A program made the translations under genes and the position numbers. The notes under the pieces were generated by a model. The model saw only the letters and a program-made list of their open reading frames with translations, was not told where the DNA came from and made no database searches. A stretch of 64,000 nucleotides of DNA from Bin87 sp965203985. Lineage in GTDB: Bacteria > Chloroflexota > Dehalococcoidia > Lucifugimonadales > UBA3495. The stretch covers positions 310,001 through 374,000 of the forward strand of contig CBDBDS010000002.1 in NCBI GenBank assembly GCA_965203985.1, in the 5' to 3' direction. Position 1 is the stretch's first letter. Each line of letters opens with the position of its first letter. Shown here piece by piece: positions 43,301 through 50,928 of this stretch.

Positions 43301-44986
43301 ACGCAGCAGAAAATCCTCAATCGCCCGCGCTTTCAGATAGGAATTATCGTATTCGGCGGTGACTTGGCGGGCCAGATCCCGGACCCGGGATGGCACATTT
43401 GCCGGAAGACCCAGATAAGCCTCGTCGGATGTCGGCACCGCGTGGCGCAACTGTACCTGGGAAAACTCCGGAATCTTGGAAATCCAGGAGTAGTGGCTCG
43501 GCGTCAACTCAGTGTCGAAGGTGCCGGCGAATGGGGCGTAACTGCCGTCGCCACTCACCCGGTCCAGGTTCAGGGAAACCGCCAACGGCCCTATCGGCAG
43601 AGACCCGTCGGGCGTGTGCGAAGCGACCGTGATCTCCTGATCCCGATTGGCGTGATCCGGCGCGATCCAATGGTGGGACAACAGCGCCGATTCTGCCTCC
43701 GGAGGCGGACCGGAGTTTTCGGATAAGGAGTTGGTCATCCCGTGAACCACCAAAGACCGCACATCCTCACCTGCCGAGTAGGACAGTTCCAATGGATTGT
43801 GCTGTGTCCAAGTCCCTCCGGTATAGGCATCACCCACCGCTGTGCGCAGGTAACCTGTTTCGGTGGCGCCGCGGACCGAGAACACGGATACCGGTTTGGG
43901 CGGACCGGTTTGCCTGGCGGTGACACCCGGCACTGCATAAACGCTCTGATCCCATTCGACCAAAAAGCCTCCGGTCTCCAAGCCAATCACATCGGCCCCT
44001 ATTTCCTCCAGGGACGCCGCTGCGCTTTCGGCGGTCGCGGGATCGGCGCTTCCTAAATCGAGCACAAGTGCTTCCACTGCATCCGGACCAAGCGGTTCAT
44101 CGGCATCATCTACCAGGCCGGATGAGGGCCGCTCGGGTGGGGCGTCGGACTCAGGCGCTATTTGCGCAGGATCAGCAGCGAGGGAACCCTGCTCCGCAGG
44201 CACGTATTCGTGAACGATCTCCTGATACGCCAACACCGGTTGCAATTTCGCGGGTCGGTCAAACAGGTTCAAACCCCGGATCGCATCGGATGCGAACATT
44301 CCGAACATCAAGGCTAGAATCAGCCAGGCCAGAACGGGGACGATGACCAAACGAGGTCTGACTATACCCACTACCGCCACCGAGAGTATGAACGCGGCCA
44401 ACAGCGCCAACCCCAAAGGCTCGACCCCAATTAGATCGATCTGATGTCGCTCGTAAGGCAAGTCGCCATAAGGAAGACTCCCTTGCGTCGTCGCAGCAGC
44501 GCCCAGGTACAGTGCCAGGGCAAAAAATGCCGCGGCACAGAAACCGCTCAATAATCCCGTCAGAAGACGTTTACCCCTCGGCTCTTTCAACCGCTGCCAG
44601 CCCAGCCAAGCCGTTCCCACCGCCAGCGTCAGGCACAAGAACGACGCGAGCACGGCGGTCAGTTGAGCGCCGCTCAAGACCTCTAACTGAGTCGCCGACG
44701 TATCCAACCGGGCCAGCAATCCCGTATCGTCTGCAGACTGGAGACCTGCGAAGAGGTTGAAAAGGAAAATGAAGCATCCCAGCGCTGCAGCCAGGATGAG
44801 GAACAAACCCAGGTGGGGCAACAATTGTTTGACGGACGACGGCACGAGCGGATGATACCAGAGCACATACCAGCGCGCCGTCTCGTGCAAGCGCGCCGCG
44901 GCAATGAATGGCGCGAGCGTTTCGGGCATCAAGGCGTGCCTCAGTACGGCTTCAACTCCGCACCCTTTTGGCCCCAATCTACCCAC
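37385..44986 (-). CDS. Giant membrane protein with three transglutaminase modules, HEAT repeats and Ig-like domains
   Basis: At 2533 residues it is several times longer than ordinary TgpA proteins (roughly 700). An N-terminal membrane block (about residues 50-245) is followed by three homologous modules. Each has a beta domain (PGVTARQT...VFSVRGATETGYLRTAVGDAY) and a transglutaminase core. Modules 2 and 3 have Cys1066 and Cys1477 in EGTCGQFSSAFV, the His of DQAHQWAEV or NQAHQWAEV, and FEPTA. Module 1 reads QGTSGQLSSAFV with Ser595 replacing Cys. HEAT/PBS-lyase-like repeats (about 690-800) follow module 1. After a Gln/Glu/Ser linker (about 1560-1615) come Ig-like domains (about 1625-2150), a membrane segment (FDWLLWVGLPLALVLCTSLAYVL), two more beta domains, and a DUF4129-like tail (ATPREVEALAVASGFPLDQRALEEVIARFEEADYS). 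It is predicted to process or crosslink surface protein. Confidence 0.92.
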   Translation of the reverse strand: MGRLGPKGCGVEAVLRHALMPETLAPFIAAARLHETARWYVLWYHPLVPSSVKQLLPHLGLFLILAAALGCFIFLFNLFAGLQSADDTGLLARLDTSATQLEVLSGAQLTAVLASFLCLTLAVGTAWLGWQRLKEPRGKRLLTGLLSGFCAAAFFALALYLGAAATTQGSLPYGDLPYERHQIDLIGVEPLGLALLAAFILSVAVVGIVRPRLVIVPVLAWLILALMFGMFASDAIRGLNLFDRPAKLQPVLAYQEIVHEYVPAEQGSLAADPAQIAPESDAPPERPSSGLVDDADEPLGPDAVEALVLDLGSADPATAESAAASLEEIGADVIGLETGGFLVEWDQSVYAVPGVTARQTGPPKPVSVFSVRGATETGYLRTAVGDAYTGGTWTQHNPLELSYSAGEDVRSLVVHGMTNSLSENSGPPPEAESALLSHHWIAPDHANRDQEITVASHTPDGSLPIGPLAVSLNLDRVSGDGSYAPFAGTFDTELTPSHYSWISKIPEFSQVQLRHAVPTSDEAYLGLPANVPSRVRDLARQVTAEYDNSYLKARAIEDFLLREYPYGFTNSQTPELPLDQDPVDWFLFDSRQGTSGQLSSAFVVMARSVGIPARVASGWAIAEVGVEQTVTSDQAHQWAEVGFEDLGWIIFDPTGSRGARARANRSGVWEEELERLASALHTDPSISDRAAAAEDLARFSEKSPLPASRVTKPLAETLRSDDSVSVRSAAGQALGSVDDVSVIEPLAVAVTSDTAPEVRISAVRGLADTERDEAIPGISEALADTDPTVRDTAEDALTGLGAEIATLENGGKLAVKSEAVKALVGGVSTAQAAAPTRIPVFEARGSANTRYFRTAVADVYQNGVWRSSNVVELPYQARQGTGDLVNRLLPDHLGNRSTGDPNPQSASLAWPISAFGLQSFEDRITVSSASADPLPAGPWPISLGTRHISTDGYYRPFGVTFRSDRPRSTYSWSAQTLRPTGDRLAQATVSGDPAFTQLPDNLPSRVAALASQITRGHTSPYAKAKAIESYLRTNYAYAFAEPGSAQPPVDQDPIDWFLFESKEGTCGQFSSAFVILARAAGIPARVVSGWAVSPEDDLQTVYVDQAHQWAEVAFDELGWVTFEPTASAGAPGRTPGFEDGLDGAGETIGDAAASSTLEAIAADDPDLARAIEQQWDGTGQDGTPVGDRLQELLSGDPSSNPENAAEALSEIGAQITALENGSVLVNSASGSLCVPGTTTRQARELPPVPVFQVTGGISAGYLRTTTGELYSDGVWSQIDPVQLPYRQGDGLPVLVERNRSHWDLSEFPMAPSAAAGLLAWPGPGYGTLRGLDRIEVSAHPEAGSIPAGRKPMSLRADQIMTDGSYAPLSATFASQGNPTEYSWIAQHVEFPRDQLVGATPFTDAAYTQLPEDLPPRIRELALSITSGHDGAYLKAKAIERFLRSNYAYGYASDNTGTPPPGHDPVDWFLFEAKEGTCGQFSSAFVVLARSVGLPARVVSGWSVGATQQSRTVYSNQAHQWAEVPFEGLGWITFEPTAAGGAPSRGSEMSGGAASESQSPDLQPEDQAASETEKKQSQTQGPQETITEISQWPAQTRLGAPFAVGGTVTTASGAPVDGVQVEIFINEKKENGGVKVGTGAVERGRYSVEVHLPTRFARGGYQLIAHAVGNSEYEESWSDPEIKVYSGTGLQLAGPSEVSVDTIAQFSGQLSEEVAGSLADREIQITIDGQLASPAYTDVTGRFEFTHTFVETGEHVVGARFVESDFLLGNEAQLVLSATMPSVLQIQGLPQVRLNEDFPIEGHLQDARGHPLAGRDVAIALAGGQPNSATTDERGAFQISGAIHDTGIHALMATFGGGDDIEPSSYQTSIKVVEPVSIALDGDRVARLGHPYGLTGKLSGADGRPLPGSQVTVGVMGGTGTVVDTDADGSFRWERVFDVEGEAIVEIGFAGTPGLEASRRLWTIEVSKVQIVVDAPGTISRGKDLILRGTVVVGSQAARDVEVVVTGPNDGKIAGRTNAAGSFEVTFPVEDDVDNGRMALEIAAPKLEISVETAIEVVSTTSIIVVPLEPARPGEPLQLGARLLDDRGKGIAGAVLRYGEDGQAVSDADGAAVFTVPIPDVDEPEVIPLTLRFDGDQWHLPVVYTLGLPVAPPAFDWLLWVGLPLALVLCTSLAYVLGRKRLSFAPVRRRGEGPASNPPTVEAAASVSRGGVPLEETGSSEPDGEPTRRAVGTGPKPTADTKLTIRFPDLLPGSDRIWRLGEIVRAECRLTSVDENPLAGMDLHLEWGDPGEPMLLTTDIEGRCIATWSGAVEGLHRVSARFQGDERHSPSSASEEFELRGPVPTVLAVNIRKSADDLPDIWGTDEKIAVEFLLADIHGQAVTGRRLIVSIGETDQPIEVITDASGTGYTDLIGHVPGSYQIEANFAGDLDYLPASMTRQIELVEFREDVVRRYNDFLMWIRQQVPNIPDQATPREVEALAVASGFPLDQRALEEVIARFEEADYSLHEIGRARFESMYRACRRLVADQASDGH

Positions 44987-45200
44987 CGAAGGGACGTGTT
45001 CATGACGAGGAAGCCGGGGAGGAGATGCGCCGGGCGGACGCAGCGCGGTTTTGATCCGACCGAGGCGAGGAAGCGTTGTCCACCCGGTCGGGATCTCCGT
45101 ACGCAGAAACCACTATTGACCGCACCTCGGACCGCGATTTACCCAGTTCGGCTAGAGGCTCCATCCCCCGAGGCCCGGCATATTTGGATCGCCTACTCGA
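44987..45200. other. Intergenic region upstream of the giant transglutaminase gene
   Basis: No gene is supported. This should contain the operon promoter on the minus strand, but I see no strong hexamer pair. Confidence 0.4.
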
Positions 45201-45363
45201 GGTAACTGTTCAGAGTTGCAGGGAAAGTGTCATTGCGAGCGTAGCGCGGCAATCTCGTTGGCGCCGGGGAGTCCTTTGTGGCAAACGTTGCGGCTACGGC
45301 GTCGAGATTGCCACGGCGCAAGCGCCTCGCAATGACAACCCCCCTGAATTCTGAACAGTTACC
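45201..45363. mobile_element. MITE-like element, family A, intact with target duplication
   Basis: Terminal inverted repeats GGTAACTGTTCAGA (45201-45214) and its exact complement (45350-45363) bound a 163-bp unit. ACTCGA occurs directly on both sides (45195-45200 and 45364-45369) as a 6-bp target duplication. Inside, GTCATTGCGAGCG...GGCAATCTCG (45229-45257) and an inverted copy (45303-45336) form a second, inner palindrome. There is no coding capacity. Confidence 0.85.
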
Positions 45364-45369
45364 ACTCGA

Positions 45370-45591
45370 GAATAATGGTATGCGAATTGGTATACGACTA
45401 GCACAATTGGCGAGGTTATGCGCCAACTTGAGCACGATTCACGCCATAAATCGACGGACGCCAGCGCCACTTCCCCCACAAATAACCGTTCAAAATGGCG
45501 TTTCGCGCTTGATCTCGGCGCGAACCGCGGTTTCTATGTACGGCCTGCCCGTTACCGGTGCCCACAGCCGCCCAGGGGAGCCAGCCGATTA
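45370..45591. other. Intergenic region between the family-A element and the SDR gene
   Basis: No gene or clear terminator is visible. Short frames here cross the element boundary and lack signals. Confidence 0.4.
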
Positions 45592-46371
45592 TCAATCCTG
45601 CGGGCCCCAGGTCACTCCGAATTCAGCCCTCGATACTAACTCGCCCGTTAAGGTTTCCGCCGTCTGTCCCGCCAGCCATACGCCGGGCGCGGCCAGGGCT
45701 TCGGGCTGGACCATGGGTATGTGGGACGTTCCCGGCCAGTCCCCGCGCCGGTTCATCCAGGTATCCACCCGCCCGGGCTCGAAGACGTTGACCGCGATAT
45801 TGTGCGGCCGCACTTCCTCGGCCAGGCTGAAAAACATTCGCTCCAGCGCGGCCTTGCTCATCGAATACCCAACTCGGCCCTCCCGGTAGTTCCTGGCGGA
45901 ACCCGAGGTGACGCAGTAGATGGAGCCGCCCTCGCCGCGCGCGATCATGGACGGCAGCGCGTACTTGCACAGGAGCAACGGGCCCCGCACGTTCACCGCC
46001 AGGCACTGGTCAATCAGATCAACGTCCAAGTCGACCACCGGCGATTCGCAGTCCATTCCCGCGTTGCAAACCAGGGCGTCGATCCGGCCGAAACGGTCCA
46101 GCGTGGCAGTCACCAGGTCTTGAATGTCCTGAACCCGCGCAACGTCGCACCGCACCGGCAGCGCCGTGCCACCGCCCGCGATGATCTGTGCGGCCGTATC
46201 GCGAATGTCACCCGACCCGTACTTTTCGTATTCAGTGCCGGCCGACCTGTCTTCTTCGGTGCGCGACGCTACCACGACGCTCGCGCCTGCTTCCCCCAGC
46301 CCGAGGCAGATGGCACGCCCGATGCCGCGGCTGCCGCCGGTTACAATCGCTACTTTACCGTCAAGTCTCAT
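45592..46371 (-). CDS. Short-chain dehydrogenase/reductase
   Basis: The 259-residue enzyme has the classical SDR features: TGGSRGIGRAI (residues 11-21, cofactor loop), an acidic-free VVASRTEEDRS turn suggesting NADP preference, and CNAG at 102-105. The catalytic set is Ser156-Tyr169-Lys173 (VTSGSARNYREGRVGYSMSKAAL). It ends GELVSRAEFGVTWGPQD. SDRs oxidise or reduce alcohols and ketones; the substrate is unknown. It lies 93 bases downstream of the GMC oxidoreductase gene on the same strand and may act on its product. Confidence 0.93.
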   Translation of the reverse strand: MRLDGKVAIVTGGSRGIGRAICLGLGEAGASVVVASRTEEDRSAGTEYEKYGSGDIRDTAAQIIAGGGTALPVRCDVARVQDIQDLVTATLDRFGRIDALVCNAGMDCESPVVDLDVDLIDQCLAVNVRGPLLLCKYALPSMIARGEGGSIYCVTSGSARNYREGRVGYSMSKAALERMFFSLAEEVRPHNIAVNVFEPGRVDTWMNRRGDWPGTSHIPMVQPEALAAPGVWLAGQTAETLTGELVSRAEFGVTWGPQD

Positions 46372-46464
46372 TTCATCCCGCCTGTCACGAAACCAAGTAA
46401 GCTCAAATCGAGGCGAGCATATATCCCCGCTCCGGCGCTAGCAAGTCGCGTATCCCGCGCCCGT

Positions 46465-48087
46465 TCATTGGCCCGCCCGGATGAAGTCCGCCACCCGCTC
46501 GGCGACCATTATCACCGCCGGATTGATGGGCGCACGCACCAGGTCGGGCATGATCGACGCGTCAACGATGCGCAACCCTTCGATGCCGTGGACTTTCCCG
46601 TACTGGTCGACCACCGCCAACGGATCATCGGACGGCCCCATCCGGCACGTGCACGAGATATGGGAATAGGTTGTGGCTTCTCGCATCAGCCATTGACCCA
46701 ATGCGTCGTCGTCGATCAGGTCGCCGTCCTCGGGTTCAATGCGTCGCCCCAGCATGGGAGCAAGCTCGTGTCGTTCCGCCAACTCCAGGGCCAGGCGGAT
46801 GCCGGCCCGCAGCCGCTCCCGGTCAAACGGCTCAGCCAGGTAGTTGTAGCGCATGGCCGGTTGTACCCGGTGGTCGGACGAGGTTAGCGTCAACTCGCCC
46901 TGGCTTTCCGGCAGCAGCAGGGCCACCATCATCTCCATGCGTCGGCCAACGGCAGTCTCGCCTTGATCTCCGGCCACATGAGCCTGGACGTCCGGCATAC
47001 TTCCCTTGGCCCGGGGCGCCACGGGACCGGCCAGGCTGATGCCCAGATCGTTTCTCAGGTGGGAGCCGGGAGCGGTCAACCGCAGCGCCGCGCCGCCGGC
47101 TCCCCGGTGGGCAGGACCATCGACGCCCTCGCCGGCTTCCCAGGTCACGTACACCTTCGGGTGGTCTTTCAGGTTCCGACCCACACCGGGGAGGTCCCGC
47201 ACCACCGGAATGCCCAGGTTCTCCAATTGATCGGCCGGGCCCACGCCGGATAACAACAACAGGTGGGGCGAGCCGACGGCGCCGGCGCTGAGGATGATCT
47301 GCTCGGCTTCCACGGTGAAGGTGTCACCGCCGCTCTCCACCAGCAGAGCCACCGCCTTTGTCTCTTCAAAAACAATCCGGCGCACTTGGCAATTGGGTCG
47401 CACAGTCAGGTTGAGCCGGTGGCGGGCCTGCCCCAGGTAGCCCAGGGCGGTGCTTAACCGGACTCCGTTGTGGTTGTTGGTCACGCCCGGGCCGACTCCG
47501 TTGGAGTCCGGATGGTTGTGGTCGTGGGCTTCCTCAAACCCGCTGGCCCGACAGGCGGAGAAGAAGGCCCGTTGCGCGGCGCCCCAGGCTTCCGGGTTGG
47601 AATGGTGGACGAAAATTGGGCCATCGGAGCCGTGATAGTCCCCGTGCCGGTCGACGTCCGTTTCGGATTTGCGGAAGAACGGCAGGACTTTTTCGTAACT
47701 CCACTGGTCGTTGCCCCGGGCCGCCCAGGCGTCAAAATCCTCGGGAACGCCCCGGTAGAAAGCCGAGGAGTTAATGGCGCTGGAGCCGCCGGTGACCCGG
47801 CCCCGGGGCACAAGCATCGGCGGCGCCAGATCTGTTGCCGTTGCCATGAACTGCCAGTTGTGCGGGTCGGTAGTCAACCAGACTGGATGGCCGGCGGCGG
47901 TTCGAGCCGCGGGCGGCGTCGGGGCAGCGGCAAAGCCGTACTTCAGCTCGTCGGGCAGCAGTTCAAAATCCGGATAGTCCGGCCCAGCCTCCAGCAGCAG
48001 CACCGAACGCCCCGGGTCTTCCGATAGCCGGGCCGCCAGCGCCGAACCGGCAGACCCGGCTCCCACAATCGCCACGTCGTATTTCAT
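46465..48087 (-). CDS. GMC-family FAD-dependent alcohol oxidoreductase
   Basis: The 540-residue flavoenzyme opens MKYDVAIVGAGSAGSALAARL with the FAD-binding GxGxxG. It then has the GMC signature PRGRVTGGSSAINSSAFYRG near residue 95 and the second signature GAVGSPHLLLLSGVGPA. The C-terminal catalytic region is SHISCTCRMGPSDDPLAVVD followed by RIVDASIMPDLVRAPINPAVIMVAERV. The His and Asn pair of GMC enzymes is present. The family oxidises primary alcohols such as choline or polyethylene glycol. Its closest relative in the window is the GMC gene at 57.5 kb. It starts after a GAGGG site. Confidence 0.95.
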   Translation of the reverse strand: MKYDVAIVGAGSAGSALAARLSEDPGRSVLLLEAGPDYPDFELLPDELKYGFAAAPTPPAARTAAGHPVWLTTDPHNWQFMATATDLAPPMLVPRGRVTGGSSAINSSAFYRGVPEDFDAWAARGNDQWSYEKVLPFFRKSETDVDRHGDYHGSDGPIFVHHSNPEAWGAAQRAFFSACRASGFEEAHDHNHPDSNGVGPGVTNNHNGVRLSTALGYLGQARHRLNLTVRPNCQVRRIVFEETKAVALLVESGGDTFTVEAEQIILSAGAVGSPHLLLLSGVGPADQLENLGIPVVRDLPGVGRNLKDHPKVYVTWEAGEGVDGPAHRGAGGAALRLTAPGSHLRNDLGISLAGPVAPRAKGSMPDVQAHVAGDQGETAVGRRMEMMVALLLPESQGELTLTSSDHRVQPAMRYNYLAEPFDRERLRAGIRLALELAERHELAPMLGRRIEPEDGDLIDDDALGQWLMREATTYSHISCTCRMGPSDDPLAVVDQYGKVHGIEGLRIVDASIMPDLVRAPINPAVIMVAERVADFIRAGQ

Positions 48088-48171
48088 GGTTTCCCTCTGC
48101 TCACAATCACTCGATTGAACATCAAAAGGACCTCCTCGGTTGCGCGCGCTGACATCCAGCAGTTGCGTGTT

Positions 48172-49332
48172 TTACTGAAGCGGCTGACGCTGATAGTCGC
48201 GGGCGTTCAATTCATAGGTGTTTTCGCTCAAAGCGACATCATGGTCGTGCGTCACGAAAATGCCGCATTCTCGGGAGGCCACAATCCGATTGCCCGAAAT
48301 GGTGTATTGACGCTTGGGGTTGCCTACGCCTCCAGACGTTTGCCGCGCCGGGTCGCTCCAGAGCCGAATGCCGTTACGGTTTCCCTCAATGCGGTTGCCT
48401 TCTAAGACGTTCTCCTGCCCGTGCTCGATGGCGATGCCGTCGAAACGATTGGCTCGTACCTCGTTCCTTCGGACCGTCGAGTCGGTCGAATAGCCCAGCC
48501 AGAACCCGTAGTTGGAATAGTTGGCGACGTTGTCTTCAAACACGTTGCCCGAGGTGAACACCGCCTCAAAAGCGTTGTTCGGGGAATAGCTGGCGTCATT
48601 GCGGGATATGAAATTGTCGTTGGAAGGTTCGCCGTGGTGCCCTCGGATGAAGAACCCGTCGCCGCTGTAGCGCAGGTTGTTGCCGGTTATCCGGTTATGG
48701 TCCGAGCCGTCCTCAAGGAGTATCCCCGCGGAGTCCGCAGTGTCGCACCAGAAGCGGTGAGTGTAGCGGATGCAGTGCTCCGCCTGGTTGTCCGCTATTT
48801 GGTTATGGCTGGACTTCAGCAGGTAAATGCCCACGTTCCCGCAGAATGAAGCGTGGTTACCCGAAACCACGTTGTGATCCGACCGGACCATGCTGATGCC
48901 GTTGAAATTGTTGCTGGTTTGGTTGTTTTCGATCACGCTGTTCCGCGCCCGGAGGAGATAGATGCCGCCGCCGAACCCTTCCTCCACAGGGGCTTCGATG
49001 TCGGGCAGCCAGCCGGCGTCAAGGGGGTTAGTGTTGTCCGACACGACGCATCCCCGGATGGTCAGGTTGGTAACGTTGTCGGCGCGTATCCCATAATGAA
49101 AACGGATTGCGATTCCATTGACTATGGTCACGTCTTTGCAACCGTGGACCCAAATCCCTACGCCGCCGCTACGTTCGCCGTCCAGCACCACGCCGGCAAG
49201 ATCCAGCGTCACCCCGTCAGTGCGGATTTCGATGACCGTACCGGACGAGGCCCGGGCCTCGAGACCCGGGTATCGGGACGGCTCGAAGGTGTCCCTGGTG
49301 TACCTGTCCGGGACTACGCGGACGCGGGTCAT
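48172..49332 (-). CDS. Right-handed parallel beta-helix (NosD/pectate-lyase-like) protein
   Basis: The 386-residue protein is built of short repeating turns typical of parallel beta-helix proteins: GIRADNVTNLTIRGCVVSDN, NSVIENNQTSNNFNGISMV, NVVSGNHASFCGNVGIYLL, NRITGNNLRYSGDGFFI, NVFEDNVANYSNYGFWLGY and NVLEGNRIEGNRNGIRLW. Each turn has the N-x-x-x-x-N ladder. The first 60 residues (GTVIEIRTDGVTLDLAGVVLDGE) form the opening turns. There is no signal peptide, which is unusual for the fold if it acts on polysaccharide. The start codon has no strong ribosome site. The substrate is unknown. Confidence 0.85.
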   Translation of the reverse strand: MTRVRVVPDRYTRDTFEPSRYPGLEARASSGTVIEIRTDGVTLDLAGVVLDGERSGGVGIWVHGCKDVTIVNGIAIRFHYGIRADNVTNLTIRGCVVSDNTNPLDAGWLPDIEAPVEEGFGGGIYLLRARNSVIENNQTSNNFNGISMVRSDHNVVSGNHASFCGNVGIYLLKSSHNQIADNQAEHCIRYTHRFWCDTADSAGILLEDGSDHNRITGNNLRYSGDGFFIRGHHGEPSNDNFISRNDASYSPNNAFEAVFTSGNVFEDNVANYSNYGFWLGYSTDSTVRRNEVRANRFDGIAIEHGQENVLEGNRIEGNRNGIRLWSDPARQTSGGVGNPKRQYTISGNRIVASRECGIFVTHDHDVALSENTYELNARDYQRQPLQ

Positions 49333-49412
49333 CGGAGTTCTGAAACGCCGACCCGGATGCGGATGCGAGAATCCGTCACCCTATCGGCGCGTCACGTTGG
49401 TCAGCCGGTTCA

Positions 49413-49658
49413 GTTCAAGCTCGGCCCGCCCCCGGAGATGAACCCCGGATGGTCATCCAAGTCCGACGCATCATCCTGGTGCTGTCCGCGCAGCACGCAG
49501 TGCCCGCAAACCTTGCAAACCGGATGGCGGTTGGCGAACTTCGGATGGGGGATGTTGCACGTCGGGCTGTCCGGGCGCTCGCACCGGGGACACCCGTCGC
49601 ACTTCCGGTTACCCGTGCCCTGTCCCGTTTGGGTTCTTGGCTCCAGTACTGTGACCAT
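49413..49658 (-). CDS. Small Cys-rich zinc-ribbon-like protein
   Basis: An 82-residue minus-strand frame from ATG at 49658 contains eight Cys in two groups (RKCDGCPRCERPDSPTC and HPVCKVCGHCVLRG). The pattern strongly suggests one or two zinc sites. A GAGGGGGA purine tract lies upstream but at long spacing. It lies between the beta-helix and dioxygenase genes on their strand, filling what would otherwise be a 430-base gap. The Cys spacing argues for a real gene, though it is of unknown function. Confidence 0.5.
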
Positions 49659-49761
49659 GTTCGGCGAGTTCCCCCTCGGATTGTGGACACCTTGGTCGCC
49701 GCGCCGGGAGCTATGCCCGGTGCGGCGGGTTTGTGCCTATCGACTGCTGCCGAGCCAGCTA

Positions 49762-50733
49762 TCAGTTCCAGATCGCTGCTACGCGGTACGCCAGCTGGGT
49801 GTGCGACTCCCGCACGTCGACGATCTCTGCCGGAACGTCGCCCAGGATCCCCAACGCGATGATCCAGTTCAGGATCTCATGGTCTCCCGAATCCTGTATT
49901 TCCTCGGGGCTGAGTTCCGCCAGCTTACTCCCGTTCCCGGCGCGAACCATTTCCAAGTAGCGGCGGTCGGTCTCGACGTCGATCTCGCGGCACTGGAACT
50001 TGTGGGCCAGGAAACTGTGCGACCAACTGGAGGACGCCACCACGGCGACCCGCTCGTCCCGGGTGTCCAGGAACCGTCGAATGCCCTGTCCCAGCTGATA
50101 GCACCGCTTGGGTGTGGGGCGCGGCGGATAGTCGGGCCCGGCCTCCTCGCCGTAGCAGTTAACGAACAGGGGCAGCAGCGGGAACCTGCCTTCAGGGTCC
50201 AGGAACACCAGCGGATTGATGATGGCGTGGGCCAACCCCCAGTCCCAACCCTTGAGGGCACTGGAAGATGCCATGTCGAACCCGTCGCGGATCAGAAAAT
50301 TCCGCATGTCTCTGGAAAACTCCTTGGGACACTGGAAGGTGAACTTCGTCTCGGGTTCGGCGTCCCAAAGGTTGGTGCGGGCCGCCCCGCGCTGGAATGG
50401 ATAACCATCGACCTCCGCGCCGGTGTACAGGCAGAAGGGCGGCAGGTTGTCCTGCAGGAAGTTCTCCGCCTGGTCATCGCCGATCACCATCAGGACATCA
50501 GGGTTCCATTCGTGGAGGCGGTCCCGCATGACCCGGAACGACTCGACCACCTTCTTCTGGTCGCTGATGTCCAGGCTCAGGCCGTTGTCATCGCCGAGCT
50601 CTGCCAGCAGTTGGGGAGGAGGCTCGTAGTTCGGTACGCGGGCAAATACCCGTTCTCGACCCGTGGCCCATGCCTCGGGCGGGGTCAGAATGATCGGGCC
50701 GTGAGAACAGCCCAGCCCCAGTAGTTCAGCCAT
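49762..50733 (-). CDS. LigB-type class III extradiol dioxygenase family protein
   Basis: The 323-residue protein starts at ATG with AGGAGG. It has the protocatechuate 4,5-dioxygenase beta-subunit pattern: LGLGCSHGPIILTPPEAW (His11, first metal ligand), NPDVLMVIGDDQAENF (the Asp-rich strand), DWGLAHAIINPLVF (acid/base His), PLLPLFVNCYG and RVAVVASSSWSHSFLAHK. These non-haem iron enzymes cleave catecholic rings next to the hydroxyls. The C-terminal extension (SGDHEILNWIIALGILGD and RESHTQLAYRVAAIW) also fits. No ring hydroxylase is in the window, so the substrate is open. Confidence 0.88.
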   Translation of the reverse strand: MAELLGLGCSHGPIILTPPEAWATGRERVFARVPNYEPPPQLLAELGDDNGLSLDISDQKKVVESFRVMRDRLHEWNPDVLMVIGDDQAENFLQDNLPPFCLYTGAEVDGYPFQRGAARTNLWDAEPETKFTFQCPKEFSRDMRNFLIRDGFDMASSSALKGWDWGLAHAIINPLVFLDPEGRFPLLPLFVNCYGEEAGPDYPPRPTPKRCYQLGQGIRRFLDTRDERVAVVASSSWSHSFLAHKFQCREIDVETDRRYLEMVRAGNGSKLAELSPEEIQDSGDHEILNWIIALGILGDVPAEIVDVRESHTQLAYRVAAIWN

Positions 50734-50928
50734 ATTATCCTCCTAACGAGCCGGAACCATCGCACGGTTCGGTGGGTTTTCACGATTGTAGGGACCGGCG
50801 TGGAGGACTGTCAATTTGGAGACGACCAACTTGGCGCTTGGCGCCACGTGCCGGCAAGGCAGTGTTCCGGAGGTCAAGCCATCGCTCGGCGGATACGGGG
50901 CAATGCCCGGCGGGGTTGTTTGCCCTTC

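Noticed and set aside
48853..50724. A 623-codon plus-strand frame
   Set aside because: It spans antisense across the beta-helix, Cys-rich and LigB-type genes and has no domain of its own.
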